This document shows positions 16,709 through 26,563 of a DNA stretch of 64,000 nt, piece by piece. The stretch is from Candidatus Thalassarchaeaceae archaeon (lineage in GTDB: Archaea > Thermoplasmatota > Poseidoniia > Poseidoniales > Thalassarchaeaceae): positions 137,535 to 201,534 of the forward strand of contig JAQXEZ010000006.1 in the NCBI GenBank assembly GCA_029250605.1, in the 5' to 3' direction. How positions within the stretch are numbered: position 1 is the stretch's first letter; each line of letters opens with the position of its first letter. The translations under genes were made by a program, and so were the position numbers. Below the pieces are notes generated by a model, which saw only the letters and a program-made list of their open reading frames with translations, was not told the origin of the DNA and ran no database searches.

Positions 16709-18826
16709 ATGGACGAAGACCTCCTTCCGTCATCATCCCTCGAAACCGAGGAGAAACAATCCACTGGAACAGTTTCTAACTCTGAAGCCGATGATAGGAT
16801 TGACGTAGAACTGGACAGGATTAGGGATAGGAGGGAGAATCCCGGTCAGAGCTTTCTGTACAACACCGTAGTGCCTCAGACATTCGATGACTATACCTTG
16901 GTCTTCGGATTGATTGCTGGCGTGGTGTTCTTTGCCTCGGTCACAATCGCTTCATCGGGTTTAATTCTCGGTGACTCCATCGTGATTGATGATTCCCTAT
17001 CGGGAACTCCACTAGACCCAAATGATTGTATTGACAAGAGGGGCGAGGTTTGGGTCAAGACATGGGTCCAGGAAGATGATCTGAGAATCCAAAGTAACAA
17101 CGTACCAACATCTTCTTCCTCTGCCATAATGGTCCAAGTGTGGAATGAGTCAGCACTCGACTCCGAGAGGGAAATCGCAGGTGTCCCGGAAATCACCCTC
17201 GCAGTCGGGGGTTCGGGGGACCTGTCCCTGGAATTGGGCAAGGAAGAATTGGATGATGGGAACTACAAAATCCTAATCGCAGTAATCTACTCGGAGGACA
17301 ATTCAACTGGATGGTCAGAACTTTCCGAAGAGGAAATTACGGAGAAAGGGAATGACCCTCTCCTCATAATTCTGAACAAGGATCTAGAAATAGAGTTGCA
17401 TACTGGCACTTCCTCCTCTCTGTTCGGTTCTGGGGAAACACATAGGAAGATGGAGAAGTTTGACGAGGAGACCCGTGCATGCATGACAATCCAGGACATG
17501 GGCATCTGGGGCTGGATCCTGATGGGCGCAGAGTGGGTTGGCGGGAGGGAAACAGCCATGCTAACTGGGGGGAATGCAGAAGTCCCTCCATGGTATATGG
17601 CAATGATCTCACTGGGGATGTCCGTATTCTTCCTTTGCGTCCAGTATCCCTTGATGCATAGGTTGTACCATAGGGATTCAGACGATATGCTATCCAGTGA
17701 ACAGATGAAAAGGCTAATCTCCAGGACGGTTGAAAACGCCTGCAAGAGGCTCCAGATCAAACCCGATCTGGAATCCATCCAGGTTCAAGACAGGGCAATC
17801 TCAGTCGATGTTTTTCTCCCATATAGATCTACAAGGAAGACAATCATGTCTCCAATCGAAGTTAAAGGCACCATTATCAAGGATATTCTGAACGAGTTCC
17901 GAATCTTCGGAGAGATGAGGCCGCTTCAGATAAAGACAGTTTGTACCGACTCAAATGATGGGTCTGGAGAAACACCCGATTTCGACGAAATTGTCGAAGT
18001 CAAACTATCCGATGACTACAGTGTCTTCTTTTCCTCAATAGGGCAGTTCGGTAAACTAGAGGAGGCTTTCAGAGAAAGCATGTCAAGATGGTTCAGGAAA
18101 CACGACGTCGCGGACTACGGCTCCGCAATTATGGCAGATGAGGATGCCGTCTTCGTCAGGGTAATTTACAGACCAGTCATGAAGTTCGCTTATTTCCTGT
18201 TCAAGCCCACCTTCGAGCATCTGCAAGGAGACCTGAGGGACCAATTGGGAACTGACTTGGAACATCTCCTAGAAGGAAGGGAACTGGTTGTCAGTGCTAG
18301 GAATGAGAAATCAACGCTGGGTGATCGAGCTGTAGCCGGACGGGTTGAGCAGGGCTCAGAGGAACACGCCGGAGAGGCAATGGTGGCTAAGCGGGAAGGC
18401 ATCCCGGGCGCCCTGCTGCAGAACCCATTCATGGGGGACATCCTGTCTTCGGTGGAGTATGTGGCTCAAAAGAATAGGAAAAGGATCGACAAGTACGGCT
18501 TCTGGGGGTTGATAGTATTCGTCTGGATTCCTTTCATGGCCAGCGGAGTTCTTGTCGGGGCCATGCTAGGGCTGGTAGCTCGAATGAGGTTCCAGAGGGT
18601 TCTCGCTGCCTGCTTCATTGGCGGTACGGCTGCATCGGTAACTTGGGCCTATACGGCACGAGGGATAATCGAGGTGATGGAGCGGTATCACGCAGAGGCG
18701 TTCATCCCATTCATCATCCTCCTAGCAGTAGGATTCACATGGCTCAAGATCAGGGACAACAAGAGACACAGAAGGGAAGAGTTGTTCAAGGAATCAATGT
18801 CATTCTTCGCCGGGGCCTCGGAGTAA
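16709..18826 (+). CDS. Multi-domain membrane protein with C-terminal small-multidrug-export-like domain
   Basis: About 705 residues from ATG 16709 (alternative starts TTG 16658 and GTG 16667). An acidic cytosolic N-terminus leads to a first helix (YTLVFGLIAGVVFF) and an extracellular region of ~200 residues, then a second helix (MAMISLGMSVFFLCV). A soluble domain of ~260 residues follows. The C-terminal ~130 residues hold four hydrophobic segments with SGVLVGAMLGLVARMRFQ, resembling the putative small multi-drug export family (PF06695). It lies upstream of an ABC system but 53 bp away. Function is not known. Confidence 0.6.
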   Translation: MDEDLLPSSSLETEEKQSTGTVSNSEADDRIDVELDRIRDRRENPGQSFLYNTVVPQTFDDYTLVFGLIAGVVFFASVTIASSGLILGDSIVIDDSLSGTPLDPNDCIDKRGEVWVKTWVQEDDLRIQSNNVPTSSSSAIMVQVWNESALDSEREIAGVPEITLAVGGSGDLSLELGKEELDDGNYKILIAVIYSEDNSTGWSELSEEEITEKGNDPLLIILNKDLEIELHTGTSSSLFGSGETHRKMEKFDEETRACMTIQDMGIWGWILMGAEWVGGRETAMLTGGNAEVPPWYMAMISLGMSVFFLCVQYPLMHRLYHRDSDDMLSSEQMKRLISRTVENACKRLQIKPDLESIQVQDRAISVDVFLPYRSTRKTIMSPIEVKGTIIKDILNEFRIFGEMRPLQIKTVCTDSNDGSGETPDFDEIVEVKLSDDYSVFFSSIGQFGKLEEAFRESMSRWFRKHDVADYGSAIMADEDAVFVRVIYRPVMKFAYFLFKPTFEHLQGDLRDQLGTDLEHLLEGRELVVSARNEKSTLGDRAVAGRVEQGSEEHAGEAMVAKREGIPGALLQNPFMGDILSSVEYVAQKNRKRIDKYGFWGLIVFVWIPFMASGVLVGAMLGLVARMRFQRVLAACFIGGTAASVTWAYTARGIIEVMERYHAEAFIPFIILLAVGFTWLKIRDNKRHRREELFKESMSFFAGASE

Positions 18827-18879
18827 TGGCTCACGGAAGCGGGATGCTAATTAGAAATAATTCGATTGTGGTGAGATAG

Positions 18880-19560
18880 ATGGAAAAGATATTGAAAATG
18901 CGCAACATAAGACGGCATTATGCGATGCCATCCGGGACTGTGAAGGCTCTCGATGGAATCGATCTGGAAGTTAGTGAAGGAGAGAGGATCATCCTCCTCG
19001 GACCCTCTGGTTCGGGGAAAACCACTCTTCTAAACTGCCTCTCGGCGTTGGATAGCCCAACCTCGGGAAGCTACTCATTCTCAGGTTCTTTAGTGCCTTC
19101 TAACGACTCAGAGAAAATGACAAAATTCAGGAGAGACAACATAGGATACGTCTTCCAATTCTTCAATCTCCTACAGGACCTAACCGTTCTGGAGAATATC
19201 CTGCTCATCCAGGAACTAGCCGGGAGTAGGGACGAGGGAAAGGCCAGGGAACTACTCGGCATGGTCGGGCTTGCCGATGAAATCCATAGATTCCCTGCGG
19301 AGATTAGCGGAGGCCAGCAGCAGCGGGTAGCGATTGCAAGAAGCCTAGCCAAGACTCCTCGCCTTCTACTTGGTGATGAACTAACCGGCAACCTCGACTC
19401 GAAGACCTCTACTGCAGTCATGGAAGTACTAGTCAAGGCATGTGAAGCAGAGGGAATAACCTGTGTTTTCGTCACTCATGACGAATCATTGATTGAATAC
19501 GCTACAAGAGTTGTAAGAATCGACAGTGGGAAGGTACTGTCTGACGAAATTGTTGAATGA
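18880..19560 (+). CDS. ABC transporter ATP-binding protein, LolD/MacB type
   Basis: 226 residues. Walker A GPSGSGKTTLLN, Q-loop QFFNLL, signature ISGGQQQRVAIARSL, Walker B LLLGDELTGNLDSKT and H-loop THDE are present. The Walker B context is GDELTGNLD where the family usually has ADEPTGNLD, a minor substitution that keeps the catalytic Glu. This subfamily partners FtsX-type permeases in lipoprotein release, macrolide or peptide export, or cell-envelope regulation. The permease follows immediately. Confidence 0.88.
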   Translation: MEKILKMRNIRRHYAMPSGTVKALDGIDLEVSEGERIILLGPSGSGKTTLLNCLSALDSPTSGSYSFSGSLVPSNDSEKMTKFRRDNIGYVFQFFNLLQDLTVLENILLIQELAGSRDEGKARELLGMVGLADEIHRFPAEISGGQQQRVAIARSLAKTPRLLLGDELTGNLDSKTSTAVMEVLVKACEAEGITCVFVTHDESLIEYATRVVRIDSGKVLSDEIVE

Positions 19561-19561
19561 G

Positions 19562-22018
19562 GTGATTTACTTGTTTGTTCTACTTACAAAGCGTTTGGCA
19601 AGAAGCCTATGGCGGACAAAGATTCGACTCTTAGCTGTGGTACTCATGGTGACGGTTGGTGTTTTCGCAGGTATTTCTTTTGCAGCATATGCACATACAG
19701 CCTCAAGCATGTATGATGACATCTATGCGGATACTGATGAGGGAGTAAACCTTGCAGATATTTGGGTTGAAAATCCTAGTCGGGCTTGGGATGGCAGTAC
19801 TGCTGATTCAATTTGTGAGGAAATCGCAAATCAATGGCCTGATTCAGATTTAGTGCTAAACGAATGCGAACCTCGCTTGAAACTGGATGGAGTCATGTTT
19901 CACACGAATGAGGATGGTGAAGAATCAATCATCCCTGCTGTTTGGCATGGTATCGACGAAGGATATGTCGACCGAGTGTGGTTTCCTGACCACGAATGCT
20001 GCTCAGGTGTTATGGCCAGTGCAGATGATGAGATAGTCGTCGATGTAAGGGTGGCTGAAGGAATGGAGGTTGAGATTGGTGATATCATTTCGATAGGTTC
20101 CGGGGCTGGAAGCATGAATTACACCATTGTGGGGATTGGTCACCATTCAAATCATCTGTACTTTACCCAGAGTGGATCACTATATCCCTCCGAACCAGGA
20201 ACATTTGCTACTGGATATTTGACGGTCGGAGGCCTTGAGAGGTTAGCCGACCTCAGTTCAGGTTCGGCCAACCTTCTACTCATCGACATAGTTGGGACTC
20301 CGGAATATGACTTGCAGACTACCACTGAAGTCGAAGGTGAAGAACTTAGTTCAATTATCGGAAAGATCGACTCTGTCATGCAAGACATTGATGACTCGCC
20401 CTCATTGGTTTACAGTCGTTCAGGAGTCGAATCAGTAGAATTTCTTCGTACCGATGCCGAAGCTGCGATGTCGATGTATGTGCCAGTTACTGCAATGATC
20501 GCAATAGTTGCTGGAATCACCATCTTCTTGAGCCTTCAGAGACTGGTACAATCTCAGGCTAGAGAGATTGCAATATTGCGAACACTTGGGATCCCACGAA
20601 ATGCTATAATTCCAGGATATATCTTGATGCCCATCATCATAGGTATGATAGGATGCTTATTTGGTACAATCCTTGGTGTACTGTTGGGTGCTCCAGCAAT
20701 GCTGGGTATGTATGAAGGATTGCTGGGAATCCCAATTATTGAAACTGCAGATGTCGTTCCAATCCTACTGCAAATTTCTGGAACCGCGATGTTGATTGTT
20801 TTGTTTTCTGGAATTCTTCCAGCTATCCAAGCCTCTAGACTACAACCTCTGGAAATCATGCGTGGCCAACATCAGATCAGACTCTCGTCTCGAGGCCTAC
20901 AGAAGTTAACTTCGAGATTACCTTCCACAGTAGGCCTGACCATCAGGTCCAGCATTAGAAAACCAACTAGACTAGCCTTCACATTCATTGCTGTCGGCCT
21001 GTCAATGCTAATCTTTGGCAGTATGACACTGATGATGGCCACAATGGAAGATGCTGTAGTTGGCAATGTTGAGAATAACCAGAATTGGGATGCGCAAGTT
21101 GTTGTTCCCTTTGGAGGGGAGGTGGCAGTGAATGAATGGGCCGATGAGAGAGATGCACCTCATGAGTCGATGCTAGTTTTCCCGGCCAACCCGGAGGGGG
21201 ATATGAGATACCTCTTGACTTATGGTTTGGATACTGTATCTACTGATGAAAATTCCATGATAGTTATAGATCTCAAAGAAGGCACACTCCCTGCTTCTAA
21301 TTCTGAAGTCACACAGGTTCTGGTTGATGAGGGATTACAGCACTTCCTCGATTGGCAAATTGGGCAAACTCAGACGATTATGTTTGGTTCAACTTCGTTG
21401 GATATTGAGATAACCGGAATCACTCAAGGAGAACTGACGCGAACCGTATACTTCCATCGACAAGACCTCGTACCCGTCGTGGGAATCGAAGCGACCTCTG
21501 TTTTGATCGATTTGCCGGAGGGAGTCGAAGTCGACAGTGAATTGGGCGAAATCTCACTCGGAGTGACTCAAAAAGAGGACTTAATCAAAACTTTTGAGTC
21601 TATTTGGGAACAGCAACAAGCATCTTTCAATTCAATTCTTGCGCTTGGAATAATCATTGCAATTGTTGTTTTATTCAATACTCTGATCATTAATCTTGCA
21701 GAACGAGACGTAGAGATTGCGACACTAAGGGTGCTCGGTGCCCCAATAAATAGGATTGGATTGATGATGCTGGGTGAACATATCGCTATTGGTTTGATAG
21801 GTGGAATTCTCGCCACTGTTTTCACCATATTTGGCACTCAAGCATTAATCTCTACATTCGTCCAATGGTCATTATATCTGACTGTGAAGTCTGACCTCAT
21901 GGTTGCAGCACAACTTGTCGGAATCGTTGTTCTCATCTCAGTAATTCTCACACCATACGGAATGTGGAGAATCAGCAGGATGGATCTAGTCGAGAAAGTC
22001 AAAGACCTATCTCAGTGA
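19562..22018 (+). CDS. FtsX-family ABC permease (MacB/LolC-like)
   Basis: About 818 residues from GTG 19562, one base after the ATPase stop (TTG 19571 is an alternative). An N-terminal helix (IRLLAVVLMVTVGVFAG) is followed by an extracytoplasmic domain (~50-290), three helices with REIAILRTLGIPR (FtsX domain 1), a central helix (~480-505), a second extracytoplasmic domain and a second FtsX domain with VEIATLRVLGAP. It should export or extract a hydrophobic or envelope substrate; the ligand is unknown. Third codon positions are AT-richer than in neighbours: 16 of the first 40 codons end in G/C, against 27 of 40 in the next gene. Confidence 0.85.
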   Translation: MIYLFVLLTKRLARSLWRTKIRLLAVVLMVTVGVFAGISFAAYAHTASSMYDDIYADTDEGVNLADIWVENPSRAWDGSTADSICEEIANQWPDSDLVLNECEPRLKLDGVMFHTNEDGEESIIPAVWHGIDEGYVDRVWFPDHECCSGVMASADDEIVVDVRVAEGMEVEIGDIISIGSGAGSMNYTIVGIGHHSNHLYFTQSGSLYPSEPGTFATGYLTVGGLERLADLSSGSANLLLIDIVGTPEYDLQTTTEVEGEELSSIIGKIDSVMQDIDDSPSLVYSRSGVESVEFLRTDAEAAMSMYVPVTAMIAIVAGITIFLSLQRLVQSQAREIAILRTLGIPRNAIIPGYILMPIIIGMIGCLFGTILGVLLGAPAMLGMYEGLLGIPIIETADVVPILLQISGTAMLIVLFSGILPAIQASRLQPLEIMRGQHQIRLSSRGLQKLTSRLPSTVGLTIRSSIRKPTRLAFTFIAVGLSMLIFGSMTLMMATMEDAVVGNVENNQNWDAQVVVPFGGEVAVNEWADERDAPHESMLVFPANPEGDMRYLLTYGLDTVSTDENSMIVIDLKEGTLPASNSEVTQVLVDEGLQHFLDWQIGQTQTIMFGSTSLDIEITGITQGELTRTVYFHRQDLVPVVGIEATSVLIDLPEGVEVDSELGEISLGVTQKEDLIKTFESIWEQQQASFNSILALGIIIAIVVLFNTLIINLAERDVEIATLRVLGAPINRIGLMMLGEHIAIGLIGGILATVFTIFGTQALISTFVQWSLYLTVKSDLMVAAQLVGIVVLISVILTPYGMWRISRMDLVEKVKDLSQ

Positions 22019-22027
22019 GCACCCCCC

Positions 22028-22810
22028 ATGCGAGTCGTCACTTGGAACCTGAATGGGATTCGGGCCGCCCATCGAAAGGGGCTCGTTGAGTTCATCGAAC
22101 GCATCGATGCCGATGTCATGCTCTTCCAGGAAGTCCGTGCCCTGCCAGAGCAGATGCCAAAGGACTGGTCCCAACCAGAGGGCTATGAGGTAATTTGGCA
22201 CCCAGCTCAGAAGAAGGGATACTCAGGGGTGATGTCATGCTCTAGGATTGGAATGACTGAGGTAGGCAGGGGGATCGACACCGAACTAGATGAGACCAGG
22301 GATCCAGAGGGGCGAGTATTGGTCACCAAGCACGATAACCTGAGTTGCATAAACATGTATCTGCCGAATGGATCCGCCAGGCAGGAGCGTCAGGAATACA
22401 AGGATCAATGGTTGGAGGACATGCTTCTATGGAGTCAACAGTTCCTCGATTCATCCGAACCTGCACTACTGTGCGGGGATCTGAACATCGCCCACACCGA
22501 GGACGATATCTGGGACCCCAAGGGAAATAAGCGCACTTCTGGATTCCTGGAGCACGAGAGAGAGTGGTTCGACAGAATGCTGGAAGCAGGGTGGCACGAT
22601 CTCCTGAGGATACATGTCGGGCCAATGAAGGGCCCTTACTCGTGGTGGTCGAATTTCCGAAGAGCAAGAGAGAGGGACAGAGGTTGGAGGATTGATTACA
22701 TCCTAGCAAACAAAGCGGCTAGACCGCTGATGAAATCAACAGAGATCATGAGGGAAGGGGGGCTAGTTGTATCCGACCATGCTCCAGTAATTGTCGATCT
22801 TGATATCTGA
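22028..22810 (+). CDS. xthA: Exodeoxyribonuclease III (AP endonuclease)
   Basis: 260 residues with the full EEP nuclease motif set: WNLNGIRA at the N-terminus, LFQEVRA (metal-binding Glu), LLCGDLNIAH (Asp/Asn catalytic pair), WWSNFRRARERDRGWRIDYI and C-terminal VSDHAPVIVDL. It cleaves DNA 5' to abasic sites and has 3'-5' exonuclease activity in base excision repair. It starts 10 bp after the FtsX permease stop, but functionally it belongs to neither neighbouring operon. Confidence 0.92.
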   Translation: MRVVTWNLNGIRAAHRKGLVEFIERIDADVMLFQEVRALPEQMPKDWSQPEGYEVIWHPAQKKGYSGVMSCSRIGMTEVGRGIDTELDETRDPEGRVLVTKHDNLSCINMYLPNGSARQERQEYKDQWLEDMLLWSQQFLDSSEPALLCGDLNIAHTEDDIWDPKGNKRTSGFLEHEREWFDRMLEAGWHDLLRIHVGPMKGPYSWWSNFRRARERDRGWRIDYILANKAARPLMKSTEIMREGGLVVSDHAPVIVDLDI

Positions 22811-22883
22811 CATACAAATTGCCCAAGAAACTCGGACAAGAGGCAACGGGACCATTCAAGAGAGTGGGCATTGGCGATAATAC

Positions 22884-23678
22884 GTGGCCGATGCCCTAGC
22901 AAACCGCTTGGAAACACTCCTTCCCGGAGGCAGAGGAGTTTGGGTCCCAATGGACCACAGCGCATCCGCATTCCCAGAGTCCGGGTTGATGGACATCGAT
23001 TCAGCAGTCGATTCAGCAATTGATGGGGGTGCAGATGCAATAGTGCTGCATAAGGGCCCATTGTCCTATCATTTTGCAAGAACTGCTTGGAGCAGATTTG
23101 TCTGCCATTCATCCATGTCAACCATCCACGGTGGCCCCCGCTCCCAGGAAAAGATCACGGTCTCCAATGCCAGAGAGAGCCTTTCGAGAGGGGCAATTGG
23201 AATGTCTGGCCAGGTAAACCTCGGAGATCAAGCAGAACCAGAGATGATTCTTCGTATGTCCAATATTACCTCCGAGGCCCTCGAGGTTGAACTCCCAGTG
23301 CTGGGGATGTTCTATCCTAGGGGGCCCAATCTGAGACTTGACCCATCAGACCCAACCATGGGGGTTGCACATGCTGCAAGGCTAGCATGGGAATTGGGTT
23401 GCAATGTTGTCAAGGTCCCATGGACCGGCACGGAAGAATCTTTCAGAACCGTTACCTCTTCAGTACCGATACCAGTTCTAGTTTCTGGAGGGGCAATAGA
23501 GGTCGAATTCTCACAGATCCTAGAAATGGTCGAGCAGTCAGTCAACGCTGGGGGGTCAGGCGTATGTATGGGGAGACACGTATTCGCTGCAGAAGATCCT
23601 GCATCCCACATCAGATCCCTGAGGGCGATAGTACATGATGGGGCATCCGCAGAAGAGGCAGCAAGGCTTCTGAGGTGA
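22884..23678 (+). CDS. 2-amino-3,7-dideoxy-D-threo-hept-6-ulosonate (ADH) synthase, DeoC/FbaB-type aldolase
   Basis: 264 residues from GTG 22884. The class I aldolase barrel features are present: VPMDHSASAF near the N-terminus, GADAIVLHKG, and a Lys in the beta-strand NVVKVPWTG that should form the Schiff base. GGAIEV and GVCMGRHVF make the phosphate-binding end. In archaea without DAHP synthase this enzyme makes the C7 precursor of 3-dehydroquinate. The next three genes are a dehydroquinate synthase II, shikimate kinase and chorismate synthase, which fixes the assignment. Confidence 0.85.
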   Translation: MADALANRLETLLPGGRGVWVPMDHSASAFPESGLMDIDSAVDSAIDGGADAIVLHKGPLSYHFARTAWSRFVCHSSMSTIHGGPRSQEKITVSNARESLSRGAIGMSGQVNLGDQAEPEMILRMSNITSEALEVELPVLGMFYPRGPNLRLDPSDPTMGVAHAARLAWELGCNVVKVPWTGTEESFRTVTSSVPIPVLVSGGAIEVEFSQILEMVEQSVNAGGSGVCMGRHVFAAEDPASHIRSLRAIVHDGASAEEAARLLR

Positions 23679-23682
23679 AAAG

Positions 23683-24615
23683 ATGCAGATTTGGTCCCAA
23701 TCCAGCGATGAAGAATTCCCCAACAGGGATGTAGTTAGTCGATTCTGGGATGGGTTCTCTGCAGATGTCTCGGAAATCCAAATCGATGGCCCATCAGATC
23801 AGGAAGAAGCATTGTCCCTCATCGGGTTAGTTCCATGGTTACTGGTTCGATGCTCGGACTGGACCATGGTTCCATTGGAGAATCTAGTTGCAGCATCCAG
23901 AGGAACGAGTACCAGAATCGCTGCAGCAATCGATGAAGAAGTCGAACTAAACGGTGCAGCATTTGCGTTGGGAGATGGAGTCGACGCCATCCTAGTACCC
24001 GGACATCTGGTTAATGATGCTGTTACAATCCTCGGAGGAAAGTGGGATATGGAGGAAATCCAAGATGACGGGGCCATCATCGAAGAAGCTAGAATTCTGT
24101 CAATCGAAGGAGCTGGAGTGGGAGAAAGAGTGTGCGTAGACCTAACAAGGAGGATTAGTGATGGCCAGGGGATGGCAGTCGGTTCAATTTCAGGTAACCT
24201 TTGCCTAATCCACGGAGAGACAATTCAATCGGATTACGTGCCCACTCGTCCGTTTAGAGTAAATGCAGGGGCAATCCACTCTTATGCCCTAATGGCAGAT
24301 GGGAAAACCAAGTATCTGAGCGAATTGACTTCTGGCGATGAAGTTGCGATATTGTCATCTTCTGGTAACAAAGAGAAGGCCACAGTCGGGCGATTGAAAG
24401 TAGAGACTCGGCCCCTACTATTGATTAGATTCGAAGTCCCAGGTTCGGAGGGACAAATAGTGGTTCAGCAAGCAGAGACCGTGAGATTGATTTCTCCCAG
24501 CAAGGGGGTGATTTCAGTGACTCAGGCGAAAGAAGGTGACAAGATTTCCATACTTACTGACAATAGGGCAAGACACGTTGGCTTCGCACTCCCAGCAGAG
24601 GTGAAAGAGAAGTGA
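23683..24615 (+). CDS. 3-dehydroquinate synthase II (archaeal type)
   Basis: 310 residues. The C-terminal two thirds, with ISDGQGMAVGSISGNLCLIHGET, the PTRPFRVNAGAIHSYAL segment and YLSELTSGDEV, matches the archaeal DHQ synthase II family that converts the ADH synthase product to 3-dehydroquinate with NAD. It starts 4 bp after the ADH synthase stop and overlaps the shikimate kinase start by 4 bp, so translation is coupled. It is unrelated to bacterial AroB. Confidence 0.88.
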   Translation: MQIWSQSSDEEFPNRDVVSRFWDGFSADVSEIQIDGPSDQEEALSLIGLVPWLLVRCSDWTMVPLENLVAASRGTSTRIAAAIDEEVELNGAAFALGDGVDAILVPGHLVNDAVTILGGKWDMEEIQDDGAIIEEARILSIEGAGVGERVCVDLTRRISDGQGMAVGSISGNLCLIHGETIQSDYVPTRPFRVNAGAIHSYALMADGKTKYLSELTSGDEVAILSSSGNKEKATVGRLKVETRPLLLIRFEVPGSEGQIVVQQAETVRLISPSKGVISVTQAKEGDKISILTDNRARHVGFALPAEVKEK

Positions 24616-25469
24616 ATGTCCTTGGTTCAGGTAGGGCCAATGGCGCCATCTCAATTCTCCACGCTTTGGGAACAGGTAGAGGATGCTCAGTAGGAATTCA
24701 GTTAGAAACAGGGGTCCATATCATAGATGAGCGTAACGAAGTAAATGATGACAGGCACGGACTTCTAGATTCTATCGAGTCTTGCTGGAGGGAGGAGGGG
24801 CTGCCAATTCCTGACAAATTCGGATGGAAGATAGAGAGCATGGTTCCAATAGGGCAAGGACTCAAGTCCAGTTCAGCTCTTTCATGTGCGGCCTTTAGAG
24901 CTCTGAATTCTTGCGCATGGACCGGACTATCCAATTCAGAAATAGCAGATCTCGCAGCCAAGTCCCAGTTGATGTCAAATTGCGCCATCACAGGAAGCAT
25001 GGATGACAATTGGGCGTCTCTAGAACCCGGGTGGAAACTCGTCGATCCAACTATGGGTGCCTCCGATTCCATAATCATCCAAGGTACGATGGATGACAGT
25101 CTGTCGGTAATAGTGTGCCTTAGAGGGCAACGTTCGGTAGAAATTTCACAAACCAGATTCTCAGAGCAGCATCAGATCTTCGAGAGATCATTGGCATCCA
25201 TAATGAGCGGGTCCGCTCTGGATTCACTCTCGTCAAATGGAATGGCAGTTTCGGTAGCCACGGGCGATCACGAGGCCCTGAGGCTCAGCAATCTCTGCAT
25301 CGCATCGGGCGCCATTGCTTCTGGAATCAGCGGTTCAGGTCCGGCAATTGCAGTAGTTTGCTTCGAAGAAGACACAGAATCAATATCAGCAATTATCGAA
25401 GAAAGGGGCCTTCTCACTATTAATACCCGTTTTGCAAGCAATGTTTCTCCCATCAAGGAGGTGTCCTGA
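24612..25469 (+). CDS. Shikimate kinase, GHMP-kinase type
   Basis: 285 residues from GTG 24612, overlapping the preceding stop (GTGA). The ATP-binding GHMP motif PIGQGLKSSSALSCAAF is clear, as are the N-terminal GSGRANGAISILHALG and the C-terminal GISGSGPAIAVV. This is the archaeal shikimate kinase, non-homologous to bacterial AroK. It ends in a TGATG overlap with chorismate synthase. The dehydratase, shikimate dehydrogenase and EPSP synthase of the pathway are not in the window. Confidence 0.9.
   Translation: MNVLGSGRANGAISILHALGTGRGCSVGIQLETGVHIIDERNEVNDDRHGLLDSIESCWREEGLPIPDKFGWKIESMVPIGQGLKSSSALSCAAFRALNSCAWTGLSNSEIADLAAKSQLMSNCAITGSMDDNWASLEPGWKLVDPTMGASDSIIIQGTMDDSLSVIVCLRGQRSVEISQTRFSEQHQIFERSLASIMSGSALDSLSSNGMAVSVATGDHEALRLSNLCIASGAIASGISGSGPAIAVVCFEEDTESISAIIEERGLLTINTRFASNVSPIKEVS
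25455..25463 (+). promoter_or_regulatory. Strong Shine-Dalgarno site for chorismate synthase
   Basis: AAGGAGGTG lies 5 bp ahead of ATG 25469, inside the end of the shikimate kinase gene. It supports internal translation initiation within the operon, in contrast to the apparently leaderless first genes elsewhere in the window. Confidence 0.7.
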
Positions 25470-26563
25470 TGGGGATGGGATTAGGTGATCAGTTGAAGGT
25501 GACACTATTCGGCGAGAGTCATGGCAAGTGCGTTGGCGCTTTAGTCGAGGGAATCCCTCCCGGAACAGAAATTGATTTGCAGACTCTTTCTGAGGATTTG
25601 TCTCGGAGAAGGTCTGGAAGGAAGGGAATGTCAGCACGATTGGAACCCGATGACTGTGAGATCCTATCTGGTATCTACAAGGGGAAAGCAACTGGATGGC
25701 CACTTCTGATGCTAGTTCGAAACTCAGATGTTAGGTCATCTGACTATGATTTCCTCCCCGATCATCCTCGTCCTGGTCACGCAGACATGGTGGAGGAGAT
25801 TAGATCCAAGGGGTCCAGCGATCTCCGTGGCGGTGGTTCCCAATCAGCCAGGCTCACTCTGGGCTTGGTATCAGCAGGAAGTCAAGCCAGGACAATATTG
25901 GAAAACGCCGGATGGTCTTGTCATGCCCATTTAAGCAGAGTCGGCGATATCTCTGCAAGGCCACTAATGGAATTGGAAAAATCAGAACCAATTGATGAGG
26001 AGTCAGAAATGTTCAGGCTCAATTGTCGCGACCCCGAAGCAGCTCCAAGAATGGCAGATTTGATCAAACGTATTAGGAGGGAGAAGGATTCTATCGGCTC
26101 TGTCGTCGAATTGCTGATTCAGGGACTGCAAATCGGTGTCGGAGAACCTTGGTTCGATGGCATCGAACCATCTCTTGCCAGAGGTCTGATGGCTATTCCG
26201 GGAGCCCGAGCAATCGAGTTTTCGAATGGAGTCGCATCCTCGCAGATGAGAGGCTCTGAGAACAATGACATGTGGCTGCCGGGACCCGACTCTCCACAGT
26301 TGGAAGGTGCGGATACTGGTGAAGCAGATGGGGCTCTGGGGGGGAGATCGACCGGGTCTCCAATTAGGGTGCTGGTTCACTTCAAACCCCCTAGTAGCGT
26401 TCCGAGAGAGCAGTTCACGCTCCACCTCCCAAGTAATGAAACTCAACCCCTCAAGGTCGGAGGGAGGCATGATCCAGTGATCGGTCCAAGAGCTGCCCCT
26501 GTCGTCGAGGCGGTTGCAATGCTTGTCATTGCTGACTTGGGCTTGATGGGCGGATTTCTGTGA
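25469..26563 (+). CDS. aroC: Chorismate synthase
   Basis: 364 residues, standard length. Motifs include GESHGKCVGALVEGIPPG, RRRSGRKGMSARLE, RPGHADM, SSDLRGGGSQSARLT and the C-terminal GRHDPVIGPRAAPVVEA. It removes phosphate from EPSP to give chorismate using reduced FMN. It is the last gene of the four-gene shikimate run and its stop abuts the convergent membrane-protein gene. The start is set by the strong ribosome-binding site. Confidence 0.95.
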   Translation: MGMGLGDQLKVTLFGESHGKCVGALVEGIPPGTEIDLQTLSEDLSRRRSGRKGMSARLEPDDCEILSGIYKGKATGWPLLMLVRNSDVRSSDYDFLPDHPRPGHADMVEEIRSKGSSDLRGGGSQSARLTLGLVSAGSQARTILENAGWSCHAHLSRVGDISARPLMELEKSEPIDEESEMFRLNCRDPEAAPRMADLIKRIRREKDSIGSVVELLIQGLQIGVGEPWFDGIEPSLARGLMAIPGARAIEFSNGVASSQMRGSENNDMWLPGPDSPQLEGADTGEADGALGGRSTGSPIRVLVHFKPPSSVPREQFTLHLPSNETQPLKVGGRHDPVIGPRAAPVVEAVAMLVIADLGLMGGFL

